This document shows, one piece after another, positions 61,121 through 64,000 of a DNA stretch of 64,000 nt. Position 1 is the first letter of the stretch; each line of letters starts with the position of its first letter. Source of the DNA: a virus; IMG/VR virus record IMGVR_UViG_3300036886_000043, positions 33,231-97,230 of that record; one strand, given 5' to 3'. A model generated the notes under the pieces. That model did not search any database. It saw only the letters and a list, made by a program, of their open reading frames with translations, and had not been told where the DNA came from. The translations under genes and the position numbers were made by a program.

Positions 61121-61519
61121 ATGGACATCGGAAATGTAACAAATGACATTATGCGCGAAGCGGCTGTGGATAAGGAAATGATGTACTGCTTCGACACGCT
61201 ACTAAGGCCAGAACACCAAGGCGAATCCTTGTCTAAGGCTATGTATAAGGCAAAGACCATCGCACGCAAGGGCATGGTGCCGATTGAGGCGGTGGAGAAG
61301 GCGATACGGGATGAAATCGAAATATGGCTCAACCAGAATGGGAGAAACATCAACACCATTCCTGATGCTGTGATCGCCCGCCTGACCGCGCCGCCCAAGC
61401 CCACGAGGCAGGAGCGCATTGAGGCGATACTAATTGGGAACAATCTCTGGAACGGCCAGACGAAGAAAGTCGCCGCTGAGATCGTAGCGGAACTGGACAA
61501 GGAGGCGCACCATGAATAA
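61121..61519 (+). CDS. Hypothetical protein, 132 aa
   Basis: GGACAGGAT precedes the ATG. Helical, charged; KARKGMVPIEAVEKAIRDEI-like middle and a C-terminal QTKKVAAEIVAELDKEAH. No family recognised. Overlaps the Lar-like gene by 8 bases. Confidence 0.5.
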   Translation: MDIGNVTNDIMREAAVDKEMMYCFDTLLRPEHQGESLSKAMYKAKTIARKGMVPIEAVEKAIRDEIEIWLNQNGRNINTIPDAVIARLTAPPKPTRQERIEAILIGNNLWNGQTKKVAAEIVAELDKEAHHE

Positions 61520-61775
61520 GCCGTGTCCGTTTTGTGGTGGAAAAGCGCGAAAGACAAAGAATCCGTATCCGCATTATGTATATTGCGTAAAATGCGGCGC
61601 GTCAAGTGACGCTTGGAAGGACATGAAAGATTCCATTGCCGCATGGAACACACGCAAGCCAACCAACGCCCTGGTTGCCGCGCTGAGAATCATTGCAAAG
61701 ATTGGCGGCATGAACGAGCGAGACGTGGCACTTGAGGCCCTACGCGCTGCCGGAGAACTGGAGGAAACGAAATGA
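61512..61775 (+). CDS. Lar-family restriction alleviation-like protein
   Basis: NKPCPFCGGKARKTKNPYPH, YVYCVKCGAS and AIAAWNTR-type motif (DSIAAWNTRKP) match the Lar_restr_allev family: an N-terminal zinc ribbon CPFCG...C-x-x-CGA followed by A-x-x-x-WN-x-R. Lar of Rac prophage relieves type I restriction by modulating the host enzyme. The C-terminal 40 residues add a short helix. With the Dam-like methylase this gives two antirestriction candidates in 2.5 kb. Confidence 0.82.
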   Translation: MNKPCPFCGGKARKTKNPYPHYVYCVKCGASSDAWKDMKDSIAAWNTRKPTNALVAALRIIAKIGGMNERDVALEALRAAGELEETK

Positions 61776-62056
61776 GTGAGCCGATTTATGACAGCGAATT
61801 TGCGGAATATAACGAGTCCTGCGTAACTGACCTAAAAGCGGAGAACACTCGTCTTGAGGCCGAGAGGGAAGCAATGCAGCGTCGTGCTGAATCGGCTGAG
61901 TCTGATTGGCAAACGTCCGAGGCTGAGAACGCCACGCTCCGGACGCAAGTGGAGCAACTGGAAACCGACAAATTCAATTTACGAGTGAGGCTCCGTATGG
62001 CTAATCGTGTGGTGAATGAACTTGAGGACGAATTGGAGCCACCGGGAGACTTTTAA
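61772..62056 (+). CDS. Coiled-coil hypothetical protein, 94 aa
   Basis: ATGA overlap. Almost entirely one charged coiled coil (LKAENTRLEAEREAMQRRAE, ENATLRTQVEQLETDKFNLR). No family recognised. Confidence 0.5.
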   Translation: MSEPIYDSEFAEYNESCVTDLKAENTRLEAEREAMQRRAESAESDWQTSEAENATLRTQVEQLETDKFNLRVRLRMANRVVNELEDELEPPGDF

Positions 62057-62079
62057 CGCAGCACGGAAGGAGGCCGGGA

Positions 62080-62418
62080 ATGGCGTTTCCAAGACTGAGT
62101 AGTAAAGACGAACAGGACCGCATCGCCGAGCTAGAGCGGCAGCTTGCCAGTTTCGAAGAGATACGCAGAGCGGAAGAGAAAATCCTCATCGCAGAAATTG
62201 AGGCGGCGCACAGAAACGAAGCGCAGGGGCAAGGAGGGAACGAAGCCATGACAGCGGAACAGCAAGTGAAGGAGATTTACCCGAAGGCAAAGGCACAGTA
62301 CCATCCGGGGTTTCGCCTTTGGTATATCGTTAAGAGTTCCTACTCGAAGTTTGGGCTGGCAGAACCGAACTGCCGCGAATCGTGGGCATGGGCCGACGCT
62401 CTACGCCGCATCAAGTGA
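62080..62418 (+). CDS. Hypothetical protein, 112 aa
   Basis: N-terminal coiled coil (DRIAELERQLASFEEIRRAE), C-terminal small domain (YHPGFRLWYIVKSSYSKFGL, CRESWAWADALRRI) of a type often found in phage accessory operons. GGAGG lies 5 to 8 bases upstream. Function unknown. Confidence 0.5.
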   Translation: MAFPRLSSKDEQDRIAELERQLASFEEIRRAEEKILIAEIEAAHRNEAQGQGGNEAMTAEQQVKEIYPKAKAQYHPGFRLWYIVKSSYSKFGLAEPNCRESWAWADALRRIK

Positions 62419-62430
62419 AGGAGAGAAGTC

Positions 62431-62598
62431 ATGAAGTTGACCAAACTGGAACGGGAGATGTTTGAGGCGTTATGTGACGTTCTCTCTGCATGGCGCAGTT
62501 ACGGCGCAATAGCACTTCGCAGTACTGACGAGTACAAATCATTGTCAGCGGTTCGTCGCGCCCTGAAACACGCGAAAGAGAAGATGGAGAAGCCATGA
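62431..62598 (+). CDS. Small helical protein, 55 aa
   Basis: AAGGAGAG precedes the ATG. LEREMFEALCDVLSAWRSYG...VRRALKHAKEKM: helices only. Overlaps the next start (ATGA). No family recognised. Confidence 0.45.
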   Translation: MKLTKLEREMFEALCDVLSAWRSYGAIALRSTDEYKSLSAVRRALKHAKEKMEKP

Positions 62599-62903
62599 CC
62601 GACAGAGAGTTTGTTGAAAGCGTCGCCGAGATTGAGAAGTACGAGACGGCGCGCGAAATTATTATTTACTGGAAAGGAGAACCGCGCTTCTATACATGGG
62701 CCGGTGCTGCTCAGTATTTCCGCGTCGCGCTAGAGGAGATTCGGCAGGTCAAGGAAGCGGCTGAGTGGGTTCAGGATTGTATTGATATGTCTGGGATAAC
62801 CGAGCCAGAAAAGGGCATACCAGAACAGCGATTTATTCTCGCCCTGTTACGCGTCCATCTGGAAACGCTCAGCCGGGGCATCAAACCAGAGGTGCTGAAA
62901 TGA
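62595..62903 (+). CDS. Hypothetical protein, 102 aa
   Basis: Helical, acidic (REFVESVAEIEKYETAREII, EEIRQVKEAAEWVQDCIDMS). ATGA overlaps at both ends. No family recognised. Confidence 0.45.
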   Translation: MTDREFVESVAEIEKYETAREIIIYWKGEPRFYTWAGAAQYFRVALEEIRQVKEAAEWVQDCIDMSGITEPEKGIPEQRFILALLRVHLETLSRGIKPEVLK

Positions 62904-63205
62904 CCACACATGAGCACCTTTACTTAAAGTTGATGGAGGAGTGTGCCGAGGTCCAGCAGAGAGCATCTAAGCTGTTACAATTCGGCAGCGAAGAATCACA
63001 GCCGGGAGACTATCAGACTAACGAGATGCGGCTACGTGAAGAACTCAACGATCTCCTGACTGTCATCGACATGGTGGAGCAACGCGGGTTTATGATGAAC
63101 GGGCCTGAACGCCTCCATCAGCACATGGATGAGAAGCGCCAAAAGATAGCAAAGTATCTTGCTTACTCACAGGAGCTTGGGCGCGTTGATAGGGGGCCAT
63201 CATGA
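62900..63205 (+). CDS. MazG-like nucleotide pyrophosphohydrolase
   Basis: LKLMEECAEVQQRASKLLQFG and NEMRLREELNDLLTVIDMVEQ supply the E-x-x-E and E-x-x-D metal-binding pairs of the MazG/dUTPase-like all-alpha fold, separated by the usual 25-30 residues. Phage MazG proteins hydrolyse NTPs/dNTPs or ppGpp-like signals. 101 aa is short, as for single-domain phage forms. Confidence 0.68.
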   Translation: MTTHEHLYLKLMEECAEVQQRASKLLQFGSEESQPGDYQTNEMRLREELNDLLTVIDMVEQRGFMMNGPERLHQHMDEKRQKIAKYLAYSQELGRVDRGPS

Positions 63206-63564
63206 CCATACGCCGTATCGGTTTCATCAGCTTAGGTTGTGCAGCCTTCTATTTGGCGCTGTGCATGGCGATTGAGGCCCTGCCGCAGACGCCCTGCCAC
63301 GGCAAGACGGCGCGGGAGCAGTGCGCGTGCCTGGGGCAAGTCTACGATGCCAAGTTCAAGGGCTGTGTCATTACGCCTAAGACGCTAACGGGTTCACCTA
63401 TTGTGCTTCCCGCCTTGCTCATGCCAGAACCTTGCGCCCCGCCAAACTGGTGGACCCCAGACGGGCGCTGTCACATGAAGTTGATAGTCTACGGCCGCTG
63501 TTCGATAAGGGCCACGGCCGGCAAGACCACGGTGGAGTGTAGCTGGAAGCCGAAGGCGGAGTGA
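63202..63564 (+). CDS. Cys-rich exported protein, 120 aa
   Basis: N-terminal hydrophobic stretch (IGFISLGCAAFYLALCMAIEA) resembling a signal or anchor, followed by a Cys-rich body (CHGKTAREQCACLGQ, APPNWWTPDGRCH, YGRCS, VECSW). Disulphide-bonded periplasmic protein is likely. ATGA overlap with the MazG-like gene. Confidence 0.5.
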   Translation: MTIRRIGFISLGCAAFYLALCMAIEALPQTPCHGKTAREQCACLGQVYDAKFKGCVITPKTLTGSPIVLPALLMPEPCAPPNWWTPDGRCHMKLIVYGRCSIRATAGKTTVECSWKPKAE

Positions 63565-63565
63565 A

Positions 63566-63646
63566 ATGACGCAAATGAGTGCATGTCGGTTCGCAGGATA
63601 TATTCTTATGGGAATTATGTATTTAACTTCCTTGGAGGATAAGTGA
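63566..63646 (+). CDS. Mini-ORF, 26 codons
   Basis: Bridges the two flanking genes with a TGATG overlap at its end; GGAGG in its last codons serves the next gene. Hydrophobic middle (FAGYILMGIMYLTS). Possibly a coupling peptide. Confidence 0.35.
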   Translation: MTQMSACRFAGYILMGIMYLTSLEDK

Positions 63647-63927
63647 TGCCGAAACATAAGGAATATCAGTGCGGGCGATGCGGATCGAGCATCATGTTCG
63701 AGGAATGCCCGGACTGCGGCGGTGAGGGGTTTTCTAGCCATGATTGCGGGGAAGATTGCTGTTGCTGCCTTTACCCAGAGGACAATGTGCCCTGCGATGC
63801 GTGCAACGGGGACGGAACATTTGCTCGTTGCTTGTCTTCGCCTGAATGGTGCGAGGCACATCCGATGCGTGGCCGCGAAACAACCGAACGGAGCACAGTG
63901 GAGAGCTTTTCGATAGGGGCGGTATGA
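63646..63927 (+). CDS. Zinc-finger protein with DnaJ-type CxxCxGxG repeats, 93 aa
   Basis: CGRCGSS, CPDCGGEG, a CGEDCCCC cluster and CDACNGDG give at least two CxxCxGxG units as in the DnaJ zinc domain. GGAGG lies 8 bases before ATG 63646. No J domain here; the J-domain protein at 839 has no zinc domain. Confidence 0.6.
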   Translation: MPKHKEYQCGRCGSSIMFEECPDCGGEGFSSHDCGEDCCCCLYPEDNVPCDACNGDGTFARCLSSPEWCEAHPMRGRETTERSTVESFSIGAV

Positions 63928-64000
63928 GCGAGGAAGTTAAGTACGTAAATCCCATTCTTATAGTGCTGGGTCTTGCGTTATGCACATGCCCTGCTGCCCA
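63924..64000 (+). CDS. Start of an exported protein (cut by window edge)
   Basis: ATGA overlap with the previous gene. After EEVKYVN comes a hydrophobic run PILIVLGLALCTCPAA, probably a signal peptide or lipobox region. Only 25 codons are visible. Confidence 0.45.
   Translation, partial: MSEEVKYVNPILIVLGLALCTCPAA

Noticed and set aside
1-64000. CRISPR array, insertion sequence, integrase or attachment site
   Set aside because: No regularly spaced repeats, transposase, integrase or att-like duplication was seen; the dispersed palindrome is too irregularly spaced and is not associated with spacers.

Overview
The window reads as part of a large double-stranded DNA tailed-phage genome (or a prophage/metagenomic copy of one). 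Almost every gene is on the + strand, packed end to end with ATGA, TGATG and GTGA overlaps. Virion proteins, a phage recombination and replication set, small zinc-ribbon proteins and a 35-gene tRNA array are present. No integrase, ribosomal or housekeeping operon is visible. The host cannot be read from the sequence. The secreted, fibronectin-like and carboxypeptidase-regulatory-like fibre proteins and the Sec-type signal peptides are reminiscent of phages of soil bacteria such as Acidobacteriota; this is only an inference.

Layout. 1-1.9 kb: small genes, a LexA-type DNA-binding protein, a J-domain protein. 1.9-7.3 kb: a glycan/methylation cluster (four glycosyltransferase or nucleotide-sugar genes, three methyltransferases). 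7.3-11.7 kb: small genes, an 1113-residue virion protein, two tiny membrane proteins. 11.8-16.46 kb: the tRNA array, with 35 tRNA genes covering all 20 amino acids plus an initiator tRNA, two HNH endonucleases and three leader-peptide cassettes. 16.5-34.1 kb: fibre-like protein, stand-alone terminase nuclease domain, GNAT protein, structural proteins and a 3810-residue polyvalent protein (HExxH peptidase plus SF2 helicase). 34.1-48.1 kb: zinc-ribbon proteins, a small divergent regulatory unit on the - strand, Bet/RecT annealing protein, PD-(D/E)XK exonuclease, an acyl carrier protein, RuvC-like resolvase, replication initiator-like protein, DnaB helicase, HNH. 48.1-55.7 kb: two large fibre/tailspike proteins that start with signal peptides. 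55.7-64 kb: membrane proteins (holin candidate), lipoprotein, Dam-like methylase, a Tlde1/DUF2778-like peptidoglycan enzyme, Lar-like antirestriction protein, MazG-like protein and many small proteins.

Most interesting system. Each of three blocks of the tRNA array is preceded by the same module: a sigma70-like promoter, a 22-23 codon ORF starting at or within a few bases of the expected transcription start, then an antiterminator hairpin that competes with an intrinsic terminator, then the tRNA genes. The ORF codons sample the anticodons of the tRNAs directly downstream: 12 of 12 in block B, 12 of 12 in block C, 9 of 11 in block A. This looks like transcription attenuation in which ribosome stalling caused by loss of particular tRNAs switches on the phage genes that replace those tRNAs. 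Supporting peculiarities are seven tRNAs with C at position 33, and three tRNAs whose D-loop-like segment lies 3' of the anticodon arm.

Other unexplained structure: a 15-bp palindrome (TTCCAAA-N-TTTGGAA) repeated about 16 times between 0.4 and 47.8 kb and absent afterwards; several genes whose -10 box lies 6-7 bp before the ATG, suggesting leaderless mRNAs; and a pair of related stem-closed RNA elements near 40.5 and 58.5 kb.
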